Origin: Megaleporinus macrocephalus
Lineage: Eukaryota > Chordata > Actinopteri > Characiformes > Anostomidae
Assembly: GCA_021613375.1 (NCBI GenBank)
Contig: CM038725.1
Span: 15,933,175-15,997,174, forward strand
Reading direction: 5' to 3'
DNA: 64,000 nucleotides
Part shown: piece by piece, positions 1-11,863 of the stretch
How positions within the stretch are numbered: the first letter of the stretch is position 1
Layout: every line of letters starts with the position of its first letter
Position numbers and translations under genes: made by a program
Notes under the pieces: model-generated
What the model saw: only the letters and a program-made list of their open reading frames with translations
Told to the model about the DNA's origin: nothing
Database searches by the model: none

Positions 1-339
1 TAAAACCAAAGAAAGGTCACGAGCGGACCTTCGGCATTGTACAAGGCCTGATATTTTCTCTGGAAGCGCGGACCCTAATGAAGACATTTTACTTCATACG
101 CACAGGTGGGATTTGATGAAATGGCTCTTTAGTGATGAGCTTCTTTTCTTTCTCTTCCTCTTTTCTTTATTGCGTCTGAAGTGCTTGTGCAAATCTTCAA
201 AAGTTTCTCCTTTTTTTTTCTTCTTTTCTGCCCTCATCTATGGCGGAATTCTAAGAAATTCATTTATTTTAAAAGACAGAATGAATGAAAGGGGAGCGGT
301 CTAAAGAGAGAAAAATCAAACCCACTTCTCTCGCCCAAA

Positions 340-735
340 CGCTCCAGCAACTGGTCTCCCTTTCAGATGGTTTTTGCATACGATCATCCTTCGAGATCAA
401 AGTAAAGTGGGCTGCGGTAATAATTGGCGGCGGCTAGGTGCGTGGATGGAGGAACGGTAGGTGGGTAGGGGCGGGTGGGGCTGCCTGCTAAATATCACAC
501 CCGCGTTTCTGCTGACGGCGGGATTTTAGCGTCTGCCAGCTCCGAAACGACGTCTGCCCCCAGAGATTAAAGAAACGCACCTCCATGCAGGCTTGTATTG
601 AGAGCTGTCACTATCGTACTGCTCAACGTTCCCGGCTCCGTCCGATTGACAGGCAGAGATTTATGCGCCTGTCACGGCGGATGATGCTGTGCGTTGAGCG
701 GATTGGTTTTAGGTTGGATTGAGAGGGCAGCGGAC
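340..735. promoter_or_regulatory. candidate conserved non-coding element
   Basis: This stretch is richer in G+C and CpG than the AT-rich DNA around it, has no simple repeats, and has no sustained open frame. It contains TAATAATTGG near 418 and CCGATTGACAGG near 640; the latter holds a TGACAG core of the kind bound by TALE homeodomain proteins. The texture resembles a vertebrate enhancer or unmethylated island. No orthologous sequence was compared, so conservation is inferred only from composition. A distal promoter is an alternative. Confidence 0.3.
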
Positions 736-789
736 CTGGGTGAGGGTCTGGAAATAGTGCCCTATACTACCAAAACACTATCAAATCTG

Positions 790-954
790 CACAGGATGGA
801 CTCAACCAGTGACGCTCTTGTTCCATTTACCTGCAACACTACTGCAAAAAAGGGGTTTTAAGAGTGAAGCCATAGAAGAAGTACTCCTGGGTTTCTTAAG
901 ACCCTCTCAATAGCTTTAATATTAAGGTACAAATAACCTCCACATAATGTAAAG
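790..954 (+). repeat. left half of a 'GGTTCTT/AAGAACC' teleost interspersed repeat
   Basis: The segment carries the phrase 'gagtgaagccatagaagaa' followed by degenerate 'ggttt..taagaccc' motifs. These belong to an interspersed repeat I recognise from otophysan fish, which usually reads AGTGATGCCATAGAAGAACC. The same phrase recurs at 1928-1950 as 'gagtgatgccataggagaa'. A later hAT insertion splits the copy at 954/1739: once the hAT element and one target-site copy are removed, 'cataatgtaaag' runs straight into 'gttccatc'. The class of the host repeat is not known to me. Confidence 0.55.
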
Positions 955-1738
955 CAGGGGTATTTAATTTGAATTCAGTATGGTCCAGTCAGAGAAGATT
1001 TCCTCAGGCCAAGGTCCGGACCACCATCATTTCTAACCTGTGTTCTGATTCAGTGGCGTATCCTGTTTACTGTTTTAAGTAGTCTAGTATCAGCATCTTA
1101 TACACCAACACATCACACATACCGTTCAGTATATTTCAATATATTTGATGTTTATATGCTGAACCGAATAAATTATTTATAAACTTCTAATAAATGTTTT
1201 TACTCAATTCAATAAAAACAAGCTACATTTAAAATACAGGATGCTTTTGAAAAAAGTGCATCTTAAAGTGTTAAAGTTTATTTATAGAGAAAGTAAATAA
1301 AATTTGTGTCTTCTTGTTTACTTCACAAATTGAAATGTAGGTTTTACATATCGGTATTCTCCAAAACTAGACGGGCGAGTCCATTCCATAACCGTTCCTG
1401 GTTAAACAGTCAGTTTCACTATGGAGTTGTCTGTTTTTAGAGCATGGTATTCTTTCTCACTCACTTTAGTCTCCGGCTGCTGCTCCTCTCTTCATACTTC
1501 ACCAGTGTGCGTGCACCGCACATCCCAATCTGCACAGATATGATTGGCTGAGGAGCACCTTCGGTGATCTAACAGTGCACGCGATAAAGCCTGTATACCA
1601 TAAACACAAGAAAAGCTCCACCGCTTAAAATAAACACAGTCTAAATTAAATCACTCTCAATAGTTTATCGGTTTGGGTCCGCATTGGACAACGTCTGGGT
1701 CCGGACCCGGACCGCGGTTCGCCTATTAGTGACCCCTG
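955..1738. mobile_element. non-autonomous hAT DNA transposon (784 bp) with intact target-site duplication
   Basis: The element begins with CAGGGGT and ends with ACCCCTG, a perfect 7-bp terminal inverted repeat. It is flanked on both sides by the 8-bp direct repeat atgtaaag (947-954 and 1739-1746). An 8-bp duplication with CAGGG-type termini is the signature of the hAT superfamily. Sub-terminal GGTCCGGACC palindromes occur near both ends (about 1014-1023 and 1698-1707). There is no transposase frame, so it must have been moved by a transposase encoded elsewhere. The perfect duplication suggests an insertion that has not decayed much. Confidence 0.9.
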
Positions 1739-2165
1739 ATGTAAAGGTTCCATCTGTTTTTCTATAACTATAGTTAAGTAGCAAAGCCATAGAAAAATCA
1801 CTTACATACGTTTCAATACAGTCCAAGATGGACAAGTGCAAATTTACTGCAATGCAAATGATTTACATCTAAGCCAAAAATCCACTGACCAGCACTTCTG
1901 AGAAATAACAGCTCCAGGTTCTTAGGAGTGATGCCATAGGAGAACTATTCTGTTTCCTTAAAGAACCTCGGAATTGATTTTTAAATGAGATGCATGAATG
2001 CAAAGGACCTCCATATAAAATCAAGGTTCTATTGTGAACACCATACTTTTAAGAACCATACATAAATCAAAAAACACTAAAGAACATTCTAAAAAATACA
2101 GGTTCCAATCCTGTTCCCTAAAGAACTGTTAAAACAACCATTCTTGTAAAGAACCTTCATTCATT
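1739..2165 (+). repeat. right half of the interrupted 'GGTTCTT/AAGAACC' repeat
   Basis: This continues the repeat cut by the hAT element. It holds many direct and inverted copies of GGTTC and AAGAACC (for example near 1918, 1970, 2053, 2122 and 2148) and the diagnostic 'gagtgatgccatagg' phrase at about 1928. The spacing of inverted AGAACC motifs suggests a foldback or MITE-like element, possibly two copies in tandem. It has no coding capacity. Confidence 0.55.
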
Positions 2166-2415
2166 TTTTAAACTGTTTATTCTCCAGGGTCACTGGGTGC
2201 TGTAGCCTGCCCCATCACTCGTCGGGCAGACAGCAGAAAACACCCTGGACAGGTTGCCAGTCAATCGCAGGGTGGACAAACAGACATACACATGTGCACG
2301 CACTCTTACAGGCAACTTAGCATCCCTGATTCACTTGACAGCATGTCTTTGAACTGTGGGAGGAAACTGGAGGGAACCCACGCTGACACGAGGAGGAACA
2401 GCAAAAACTGCAAAC
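2165..2415 (+). repeat. common teleost interspersed repeat ('ggacaggttgccagtc' type)
   Basis: The segment contains in order 'ccctggacaggttgccagtc', 'cgcagggtggacaaacagac', 'gcaacttagcatccctgatt' and 'tttgaactgtgggaggaaac'. This order matches a very widespread fish interspersed repeat. I recognise the repeat by its text but cannot assign it to a transposon class from one copy. The short open frame across it (2292-2486) is incidental. Confidence 0.6.
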
Positions 2416-3810
2416 AGTCAAACAACCATCTGTTGTTCTTTACTGAAGCAGAAGTAACTATTTTATGGCAGTTTTCAGTACTTTAGGACTACATGGAAGA
2501 GCAAACATCACTAGAAGCAACTTTACAGTCTGAGAGCCATCTGTTTCTAAACTTTATCTGACCTCTGCACAGCTTTCCCAGCAACTATGCACTCAATAAC
2601 ATCAGAGTTCCTACATACAGAAGTGATTTCAGCACAGAAACTAGAGCTCACTCTCAATGCAGAACTAGTTTTTGTAAAACAGCTCTAGATATTGATGAAA
2701 CAAAATGAAAAAAGAGGGAGGGGTGGGGTGCACCTGTCTTATTTCAAAGCATGTCCTTGACATCTTTGTAGATTGGCTTTTTTCCCTCTGCCTTGCATTG
2801 CCCAGGACACTGTTAGAGCTGCAAATTGCCTATGACAGATATGCAAAAAGGGGTCATACAAAGTCCTCAGTCATTTCATTGGCTCCAGCAGACATATAGG
2901 TCTGCGAGGTTGCTAGAGGTGGTGAGTGACCTCTAAAACTATTTTCACCACGCTGAAGAGCACACATTGCTGCATTTCCAACTGCATATGAGATTGCAGT
3001 CCAAATTTGAGGAACTTATTTAGCTGCTCTTGAGGCTAGTTTAGCTGTCAAACTGAATTGGGAGCAGGATGGCAAATATAGGTTATGAGCCCATAGTACT
3101 TGATACATTTGTTTTATCACATCGAACCAGATGCAATTTGGTTATATTTCACTGTATGTTTGACCGGACACTACTTCAAATGTCTCTTGTCCTGTCTATA
3201 GTTCAACCCAACATCCATCATCGATTCAGCTCCAACAGAAGGAGGCTTTGGTACAGTCACTAGAATCCAGTATGAACTGGCTTTCATTTAAACATCCAGC
3301 ATGAAATTCTTTAAAGTCTCCGACTTTAGCTTCCTTTTGCTCCCACAGTAAACAGACCAAATCCCACAAACACCCGTCACCAGAAGTGCCAGAGTGTAGG
3401 CTAATGTTCCGCTCTTATCAGGAAATAAAAGATGAAAGTTATGCTAACCTATCTGCGCACGATGGGACCCACGCGAGTCAAAGCCGCAGAGACGACACTT
3501 CCTTGGGCTGCGAATGTCCTAATTACTCCTATGTGCCTTACAGGTCAAGCAGCGCTGCCAGTGCTAGCCTGTTACCACCAGAGCATTCTGCACTCCATTA
3601 GCATGACATTTCAGTGCACAAGGCTAAATGTTCCCCCTTCTGCCCCTGCTCTTCCTCTATGGATTCCATGGCCTACATAGAAGTTTTTTACCTTAGGCCT
3701 ATGCTGCTACTTTTTCTTTCATGAGAACATCCCAGCTGAAATCAGGAGAAACGAGAGAACATGGTTTCAAACAAGGCAAAACAAGAACAATTAAGAGGGA
3801 AATCACATCC
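2416..3810. other. no recognised feature
   Basis: This is mixed-composition DNA with several open frames of about 64-82 codons. None has recognisable protein motifs or plausible splice structure. I see no tandem repeats and no transposon termini. A diverged interspersed repeat may be hidden here. Confidence 0.4.
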
Positions 3811-3814
3811 GTTA

Positions 3815-3915
3815 CACTCTTTAAAAGAAGAGGTTCTTTAAAGGTTCTCAAGTACAGACAATATACAGGAGGTGTATGTGGAACCATTAAAGAACCACTG
3901 CTTCTTAGCAGCTCA
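3815..3915. repeat. fragment of the 'GGTTCTT/AAGAACC' repeat family
   Basis: The motifs 'gaggttctttaaaggttct' and 'ggaaccattaaagaacc' lie about 45 bp apart in inverted orientation. This is the same vocabulary as the repeat at 790-2165. It looks like a short foldback relic. Confidence 0.45.
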
Positions 3916-3929
3916 GAAATGCTTCCAGT

Positions 3930-5155
3930 AATGGTGTTACATTTGTTTCTACAAGGTTTATAAAGAGTTATGCGCTGACATCCAAGGCAGCCAGGGAAAT
4001 TCTTTAACTCACTCAGGTCGACATCAAAGGACATTGTATATAAAAGAATAATTATCTCACTAATGCTGCACGTTGGAGACTTACTTTTATTTTGCCTGGA
4101 AGGGTAGCATTGTTCCGACAAGTCAGCAACACAGCCACTGATTGGTCGATAAGTCAGGAACTTGTCCTTCGATTGGCCTCAGTGGGTGGCTAGCAGCCAG
4201 GCTAATAACAACTCTTTTCTGAAATGAACATGTAATCACAGCAAAAGACTCTCCAAAAGCTAAAATTATAAAATTACAAAGCTTCTTAAAAGGATATGAT
4301 CACACCAGAGCCCTCACTGGAACAGCACAATGCCACTCTTCTGGGAAAAAAATGAAAGTAAGGCTCTACTTTCACTCTGATTTACTCTTCGATGTTGCAT
4401 TTGACTTCATCAACCTGATAGGGTTAAAGCTATTTATCTCATATGTAAGTATGATTTTACTAAATAACAAAAAATGAATAATAAATAGTGACTACACCAT
4501 TTATAAACAAAAATAAAAAAAGACCTTAATAAACCACTGCTGTGTGTATTTTAAAATAAAGTGTTACCATACAAATAAACCACAATACAGCAAAGAACAC
4601 ATTTCTCGTGTTATGTTGGTTGGAAGACAGGTTTGAATACAGGTCACGATGGCCACCAATTTCTTTTTCAAAATGTCATTAAATAATCACAATGTAAACA
4701 AAGTCATTCCGAATGGTGGTGGAGATAGATATCCCAAAACTGCAATGCCTCTAAAAGCTACCTCACATAAAGCCATTACATGAAATGCGTTTTATGTCAC
4801 GTATACACGTATACTGTGTAATATATAAAATGGATATATTGGTGATGTGGCCCCTGGTTTCTATGACTATCACTGTAAAGAAATTGTTCACACTTTTATT
4901 TGATTGTCTACTGTAGATGTTTTATAGATGTTCAATCTATCTTTAACTAATATTAAACTACATATGTATTTAATACAACCGAACCTGAGGGTGAAAGAAT
5001 TTGTTGTCAAGCAGCAGTTATCGACATTCATGTTTTTTTTTACTGTAATAAACTCTTAACAGCAGTCACTGGTTTAACTGGTAACTGGTAAGATTCTCAG
5101 ATCTGTCTCTCATTTCTACTCTGAAGGGAGTTTTCATTTGATTTCTGTACATTCA
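3930..5155. other. no recognised feature (AT-rich)
   Basis: AT-rich intergenic-type sequence with a 140-codon minus-strand open frame (3699-4121) at its left side. That frame lacks any recognised motif and overlaps the repeat at 3815-3915. Nothing else stands out. Confidence 0.4.
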
Positions 5156-5159
5156 GTAT

Positions 5160-5395
5160 TGAATATAAATCTTTCTATTCTGCTTTTGCACTTGTTTTGC
5201 TATCTGGTGTCAATCAGAGGAGGATGGGTTCTCCTTTTGGGTCTGGTTCCTCTCAAGTTTTCTCTTCTTTGCTCTGAGGGAGATTTTCTTTGATTTTCTT
5301 TGCTGGGACCTGGATTTTCTGTAAAGCTGCCGTATGACAATATCTGTTGTAAAAAGCACTATATAGAAAAACCTTGACTTGAATCATCTATAGTC
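5160..5395 (+). mobile_element. 3' end of a retroposon or LINE-type repeat
   Basis: The sequence has 'ggatgggttctccttttggg', 'tctggttcctctcaagtttt' and then 'gtaaagctgc' and 'tgttgtaaaaagcactatat', finishing with 'aaaaccttgacttga'. This is the recurrent 3'-terminal text of fish LINE/SINE copies, which end in an A-rich or (TTGAA/CTTGA)n tail. No reverse transcriptase remains, so the copy is heavily 5'-truncated. The parent family is not assigned. Confidence 0.6.
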
Positions 5396-5717
5396 ATCTA
5401 TAGGAGACCATCCAAATAAAGTATGACCATGTTTCAGAATGACCTTACAGTACTACAGGATAGTATTTTTACATTAAGTTCAATTTGAATAAATGCTTTC
5501 TGTCCAGATAAATGGCTTGATGTCTGTACAGTACCGTACGAATGACTGTCATTACTATAGTAATTTATGAACTAACTCATTATAAATGTGATATCAAAAT
5601 AAAACATTTAGAGCTGCAATTTAAACATGCTTTATTGTAGGACTTCAACCATAATATAGAGATGCTGAAATATATAGTTTAGAGCTTTAAAAACAGTTTA
5701 ATATTAGACCCCTGTTC

Positions 5718-5998
5718 TACTGTGCAACAGTCTAAGCACCTAAGCTCATAGTTTAAAAACCAAACAGTGTAAAGAAGCATAAATACAATAGCATGCATAT
5801 CCTGAACTCCAGTTTAAAGAAGAAACCATAGTTCCAGATGTACTGAGCAGTCAAAACAAGTATTAGATAATAACTGCAAATAGTACTGGGTTGTTTCCCA
5901 AAAGGAAAAGCTTGAAAAGGGTTAAATAAACATACTGACATATGTAAAAGCACTACTTTCTGTATTAATACTATTTGAGTATTAAAAAAAGAAAGTAT

Positions 5999-6060
<62 letters not shown>

Positions 6061-6157
6061 ATATATATATTATAAATAAAAGCTTCCTGTCTGGAAAAAA
6101 TAGCTTTTTAAATATAATAATTTCCCCAAGTGCATTAAAGTTTTGCACAGTGCTGTA
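5718..6157. mobile_element. degenerate Tc1/mariner-type MITE containing a TA microsatellite
   Basis: The left end reads ta-CTGTGCAACAGTCTAAGC. The right end, read in reverse complement, is ta-cagCACTGTGCAAAACTT. These are imperfect inverted termini of the 'CACTGTGCAAAAGT' type common in fish mariner-like MITEs, each next to a TA dinucleotide. Inside lies 'ctgacatatgtaaaagcac', which is nearly repeated in the element at 15851-16195, so the two are relatives. There is no transposase. The termini are diverged, so the exact limits are approximate. Confidence 0.45.
6001..6075. repeat. (TA)n microsatellite
   Basis: About 75 bp of nearly uninterrupted TA lie inside the MITE at 5718-6157. The tyrosine/isoleucine-rich open frame on the minus strand is an artefact of this repeat. 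Confidence 0.95.
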
Positions 6158-6188
6158 TACTACGCCACTTCAACTAAATACATCATGA

Positions 6189-6191
<3 letters not shown>

Positions 6192-6237
<46 letters not shown>

Positions 6238-6247
6238 TTATATATAT

Positions 6248-6281
<34 letters not shown>
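6192..6281. repeat. interrupted (TA)n microsatellite
   Basis: Two TA runs (6192-6234 and 6238-6281) are separated only by 'gta'. It lies about 35 bp beyond the MITE end, so the two TA expansions may be independent. Confidence 0.95.
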
Positions 6282-6284
6282 CTA

Positions 6285-8230
6285 AAAAGTAGGGCACAAA
6301 ACAGAGCACATCGTTTACTCTATGCTCAATCATCTAACGAAAAACAGTCCTGCTGTACCTCGACCGAGACAATAACTGATTGTGAGGGTTCTAACACTTT
6401 TTAACACTGTTTTTTTTTTCCTTTAACCTTTCCTCTGTAGTGTGACAGTGTATTGGCAATATCTTTGTGATACTTTACATGTTCCTTCCGTGGGATCCAT
6501 CAACATTTTCTGAAACATCTCGACGCCCTGCTCCCTTTTTCTAATAGCTCCCTGGGTAGTCTTTGCTGCACTTGAAAGTTCCTGTTACCTGAAACAAATT
6601 GCCTAAAGAAAAATCCGCGCAGCTTCAAGTCTCGGAAATGCGAGAGATATGCAGAACGCGTCACATGAAAGCTCAATACTCCCGTGTTTTGGCTTTTTCT
6701 TTTAAACGGGCTGCTTAAAGACATAAATAAATAAATATATTTCAAGAGAAGAAACTTTGTAGTCACTCTGTACTTGTGGGGTTTGCGCTCCGGGCCAAAA
6801 AAAAAAAAAAAAAGACGCTATTGTGCTGAGACTTCCTTGTGTGGAAGCTTATCACCACAGCGGTGCTACATGGAGTTTCACAGCATGTTTTTGAGTGAAT
6901 GTAATGTGTAGAGATGGTAGCAATGCCATTTTCATTACAATGGGGGAGTGTGAGATGCTCATTTAGAGTGATAAGCATTGAGGGGGTGGGCTTGGGTAAG
7001 GCCTGCTGTGCTCCACCCAGAATTCATGTCTGTTTAATTCACTGCTTGGATAGCATCATCACTTCCCGTCGCGATCTCCAGTATTCCAGATACCCGGTGA
7101 GATGTTTCAAATACATGAGGATACCAGCCTTTCTTTACCACTAACAAATAAGTACTTACACATCGTATTATCCGGCTGTGGGACTCTGAGAGTATGTATT
7201 AGCGTGAATGAATACTAAACCTAGAAACAAAACTCTTAAGGTAGCATTACTGGTGGATGTCTTTGTGAGCACAGTAAAAAAAAAGACTTATGAGTCTCTT
7301 TCTCTCAGACTGTGTTATCCTTTGGAGAGCTCATTATGAAGCACACAGAGTTTGGGAGAAACTGGCTAAAATGTGCTGTGGATATATGTGGATATGCTTC
7401 TAGCTCTTCAAAACAGCTGCTGCTGTACATCCACCAACTACCAGAGTTGTTTAAGAAGAAGGACTTTAACCTACATTCAGGCATAGTGATTGTTGTAAAT
7501 AGGTTTTTCTGGTCAGTGGCTATTTAAATGCTCAGGAAAGAACAATGGATGCAAATGGCTTTAATATAATATGTAATATTATGTATGTGTTTGTTTAACC
7601 CTTTTCAAATCCATTATTCTTTGTGGTCATCCTCCAGGCTAACCAGACCTTTATTAGTGTGGTGATGATTTAGCAAATAAGTATAATGGAATGAGGCATC
7701 CAGTAGTAATCTACAACTAAGCTCACAATATACAACTTTGTTTTTCTTTTATTTTTTTGTTATGTTTTATCATTTGCTGTACATTTGCATTTATTCTAAT
7801 AATGTGTATGGTGTTGTACATGCAATAAAACATTCCTGTCAATATGATCATTTGTGTACAGCAGCTGCGCTTCTCAGTAAGTCCAAGTTGAGTGATGAAT
7901 GGACAGATGGAAATGGTCCAAAACTGCTTGGAAGAAAGTCTAATTTACATTAAAATTAAGTTTGTTCTTTAAAGTTATCATTATGACTTCACTTAGAATG
8001 TAGTTTGATGACTTTATTTATTATCTCTTGGAAAAGCTAATGTCACTACTTATTGCTTTACTTTTCTGAGTTACTCTCCAAAACCTTCACGAATTTGTTT
8101 GGGCTGGAGGGTACAAGGGAAAACCCAGCAGTCATAGTGGACTTCAGCTATACAGAAAGAAACAGCTTGTTGCAACTCATGGTCTTTAAAAGGCTTTGCC
8201 TTCATTCTGAACATGACACAGACAGTACAC
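6285..8230. other. no recognised feature
   Basis: Apart from an A-run at 6797-6813 I see no repeats, transposon ends or coding signals. Open frames of 71-90 codons are scattered on both strands and look random. Confidence 0.4.
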
Positions 8231-8234
8231 CCAC

Positions 8235-8530
8235 TAGCACTGCTATGGTCAATCTGCTGATCCACTCATACCAGAGCAACACACACTTATACACCAACCC
8301 CACATTAGTTTCACTGCAATGCTGAGAATGATGCACCACCCAAATAATATCTGGTGGTTCTGAGGGGGTCCTGACCACTAAAGAACTTGGGTTAACAAAG
8401 TATGCAGTGATTTAGGTGGACTCTAGTTGGTGGACTAGAACTGCAAAGTGCACCTATATGGTATGAGGAGCTGATAAAATGGATAATGCATGTATAAACA
8501 AGGAGGTGTACCTTATGAAGTGGTTAATGA
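8235..8530 (+). mobile_element. fragment of a widespread otophysan DNA repeat
   Basis: The ordered phrases 'ctgatccactcataccagag', 'caacacacacttatacacca', 'cactgcaatgctgagaatga', 'ccacccaaataatatctgg' and 'gtatgaggagctgataaaat' match, with small changes, a very abundant non-coding repeat I know from characiform and catfish genomes. The copy lacks its left part. It is the best single clue to the taxonomic group. Its transposon class is not resolved here. Confidence 0.75.
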
Positions 8531-9153
8531 GTGTATATGCTCACTTTAATCTACAACCTTTTTGCTCTGAAGGGTTTTTATGATTTTATTATGTTTATTT
8601 CATTAAAATATATGATTGAGCATTCCTAATTGTCACTAGCAAAGTAACCATAATAGTAACAAAACCTTACTATATAACATTATAGTTTTTTATTAAAATA
8701 AGAGTACTCGATAGCAGAAAATGTGTCTTCTGGTAATGACAATTCAGAAGGTTACACAATGATTTTCAAACTTTACTTCAAAACCATAAAGGATCTTACT
8801 ATGTGGCCATGAGGGACAAGGGTGCAGTCTCACTTCCTGCTCTAAAATGCTAACATCCAGCTAAAACAAAGCTTTGCCTGTGGACCAAAACTCTTTGTGT
8901 TTCAATAGTGGCATGAAAACAAGGAACTGCATGTTTGCAAGTACAAAACTATTTTTAAAAACTAATAAATACAAAAAAAACAAAACAATTTTTTTAAATG
9001 CAAGTTAGACATTTGGGACAACCACCTTCCAACAGAAATTACCCTTTAAATGATTAATATGTGTATCGATGCCTTACTAACTTGGTGGAATTATTCATAT
9101 ATAAATATATGAAATTAATAGTGTTCCCTTATAGACATTTGAGTAATGTAGGT

Positions 9154-9155
<2 letters not shown>
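8531..9155. other. no recognised feature (AT-rich)
   Basis: AT-rich sequence with short A and T runs. No open frame or repeat is supported. Confidence 0.4.
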
Positions 9156-9238
<83 letters not shown>

Positions 9239-9262
9239 TGTGTGTGTGTGTGTGTGTGTGTG
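9156..9262. repeat. compound (TA)n-(TG)n microsatellite
   Basis: About 75 bp of TA are followed by 'catatatg' and then about 24 bp of TG. The compound structure is typical of fish microsatellites. The overlapping open frames on both strands are artefacts. Confidence 0.97.
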
Positions 9263-9826
9263 TTTACAAGAATATGAACTGTAACACGTTGGACTAATAC
9301 AACAGATGTAATTACATTACTGTAATTGTTATTTTGAACCACATTACCTTTAATATTGATCTCAAACCATTCATTAAACCAAGTAAATGCCAAAACGTAT
9401 TTTTCACTTCAGTCACTTGAGGTGACATGTCTGAATGTGTAGCTGCTGATATGTTCAGTACGACCGAGTTGATTCATTATCTATGTTTCTGTATCAGTTT
9501 GTAGCGGCAATAAAGAGAGGGATTAATTTAGTCTTGTTAGATGTAGAGAGTGCAGTGGAGAAGTTTTTGCTTCATTATTCTCTCTCACATTGCACTAATA
9601 AAGATTTTAAATCCCTGTCCATGCTCAGGAAACCTTTGAAACAAGTCATGAGTTCTAATGATGGAGCAGTTCAAAAGGTAACCTTGTGCACATCACCCAT
9701 CATGGCAGGGGCTGCGGAACAACGCAGAGCCCCACTGAATAAAAATTCCCTGAGAAAAAAAACACAGTTGAAGAAAAAGACATAAAATATATAAATAACA
9801 CGGGCAGGTTCACTCCAAGTTCACTC
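9263..9826. other. no recognised feature
   Basis: Ordinary AT-rich DNA. A 100-codon plus-strand frame (9483-9785) has no recognised motif and runs into a lysine-rich low-complexity end. Confidence 0.4.
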
Positions 9827-11830
9827 AAGGAAGGCCAGCGGTAAGACAGGAAAACGAGAGCGGGTGAGGTGGAGGAGGGAGAGAGCAAGACAAGAGAGAA
9901 AAAGAGGTGGGGGAGAGAAAAAAGAGAGGGAGGAAGAGAAAGAGAGGGAGTGAGAGAAAGAAGGAAAGACAGACAGGGAGAGAAAAAGGTGGAGATAGAG
10001 TAAAGAGAAAAGAAAGTGAGGGAGAGATGTAATAGATGCAAAGAGAGAGAGTGAAAAAAGGGGGCAGAAAGAGAAATAATGGAAGAGGTAGAGAGAGAGA
10101 GAGAATGAGAGGGAGAAAGATAAGAAAAGAAAAGATAGATATATGGGGAGAGGAAATAAGAGGAATAACATGCGAGAGAAAGACAGAGAGCGAAAGAGAG
10201 AGAGAGAGGGGGGGGAAGAAGACAGAGGAAAAAGGAGAGCAAAAGTGGGGCTGAGAGAGAAATAGAAATAGAGGGAGTGTATGAAAGAAGGAAAGACAGA
10301 TTGGAGGATGAGAAAAGGGAGAGAGAGGCAGGAGAGTAAAAAAGGTTGTGCAGAAAGAGAAAGAGAGAGTAAGTGAAAGGAAAGAAAGAGAGGGAGAGAA
10401 AGATGGGGAGCGTGAGAGAGAGTAAAAAGAGAGAAAGAAAGATAATGAAAAGGTGAGAAACAAAAGAGAGGTGGGGATAAAAAAGTAAGAGAGAATGAGG
10501 GATTGAAAAGAGAGGGAAAAAAAGATATAATAAAAGAGGTGAAGAGAGAGAAATAGAAAGTGAGGGAGCAAGAGAGAGAGGTTGGGAGAGAAAGTGAGAA
10601 AGTAAAAGAGAGGGAGAGATAATAATCGAGGTGGAAAGAGAGAAAGAGAGAGAAAGGGACTATGAGATGGGAACTGTGAGAAAGAGAGAGACGAAAAGAA
10701 GGAGTAAAAGAGAAAGGGAAAGAAGGAGAGAGAGAGAAAGATAAGAAAAAGAAAAGAGAGATATATGGAGAGAGGAAATAAGAGGAAGACCATGAGAGAG
10801 AGAGAAAGACAGAGAGCGAAAGAGAGAGAAAGACAGAGAGAGAGAGAGTGTGAGAGGGAGACAGTGAAAGAGAAAGAGAGAGACAGAGAGACAGGGGGAG
10901 AGGGAGAGAAGACAGAGGACAAAGGAGAGTAAAAGAAGTGGGGCTGAGAGAGAACTAGAAATAGAGGGAGTGTGAGAAAGAAGGAAAGACAGATGGGTGA
11001 GAAAAAGGGGGAGATAGAGGCAGGAGAGAAAAGAAAGTGAGAGAGAAAGCAAAAAAAGGGAGCAGAAAGAAATAATGGAAGAGGGAGAGAGAGAGAAACA
11101 GGGATAAAGACAGAAAGTGAGGGAGCGAGAGAGAGGTGGGAAGAGAGAGTGAAAGAGAGAAGACGAGAAAGAAATATGAAAGGTGGAGAGAGAAAAAGGG
11201 AGAAAGGAAGACAGGGGAAACAGGAGAGCAAATGAACTGTGGTAGAAAAAGAAATAGAAACAGAGGGAGTGAGAAAGAAGGAAAGACAGATGGGAGGATG
11301 AGGAAAAGGGGAGAGAGAGGCAGGAGAGTAAAAAAAGTTGTGCAGAAAGAGAAAGAGAAAGGAAGTGAAAGGAAAAAGTGAGGGAGAGAGTGTAAAGAGA
11401 GACAGAAAGAGAGATAATGAAAGAGTGAGAAAGCGAAAGAGAGCGGTGGGGAGAAAGAGTAAGAGAGAATGAGAGAGTGAAAGAGAGGGAAAGAAAGAGA
11501 TAATAAAAGAGATGAAGAAAGAAAAAGAGAAAGTGAGGGAGCAAGAGAGAGAGAGGTGGGGAGAGAAAGTGAGAAAGTAAGAGAGAGGGAGAGATAATGA
11601 ACGAGGTAGAGAAAGAGAGAGTATGGGACAATGAGATAGTGAGGAACTGAGAGAGAGAGAGAGAGCGGAGGGATGGAAAGAACAAAGGAGTGAAAGAGAG
11701 ATGGAAAGAGGGAGAGAGAGAAAGATAAGAAAAGAAAGATATATGGGGAGAGGAAATAAGAGGAAGAACTTGAGAAGGAGAGAGAGAAAGAGAGAGAAAG
11801 ACAGAGGGAGTGCAAGAGAGGGAGACAGTT

Positions 11831-11863
<33 letters not shown>

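Noticed and set aside
3699..4121. 140-codon minus-strand open frame
   Set aside because: No motif or splice context, and it overlaps a GGTTCTT-type repeat fragment.
5753..6148. 131-codon minus-strand open frame with Tyr-Ile repeat
   Set aside because: It spans a MITE and a TA microsatellite.
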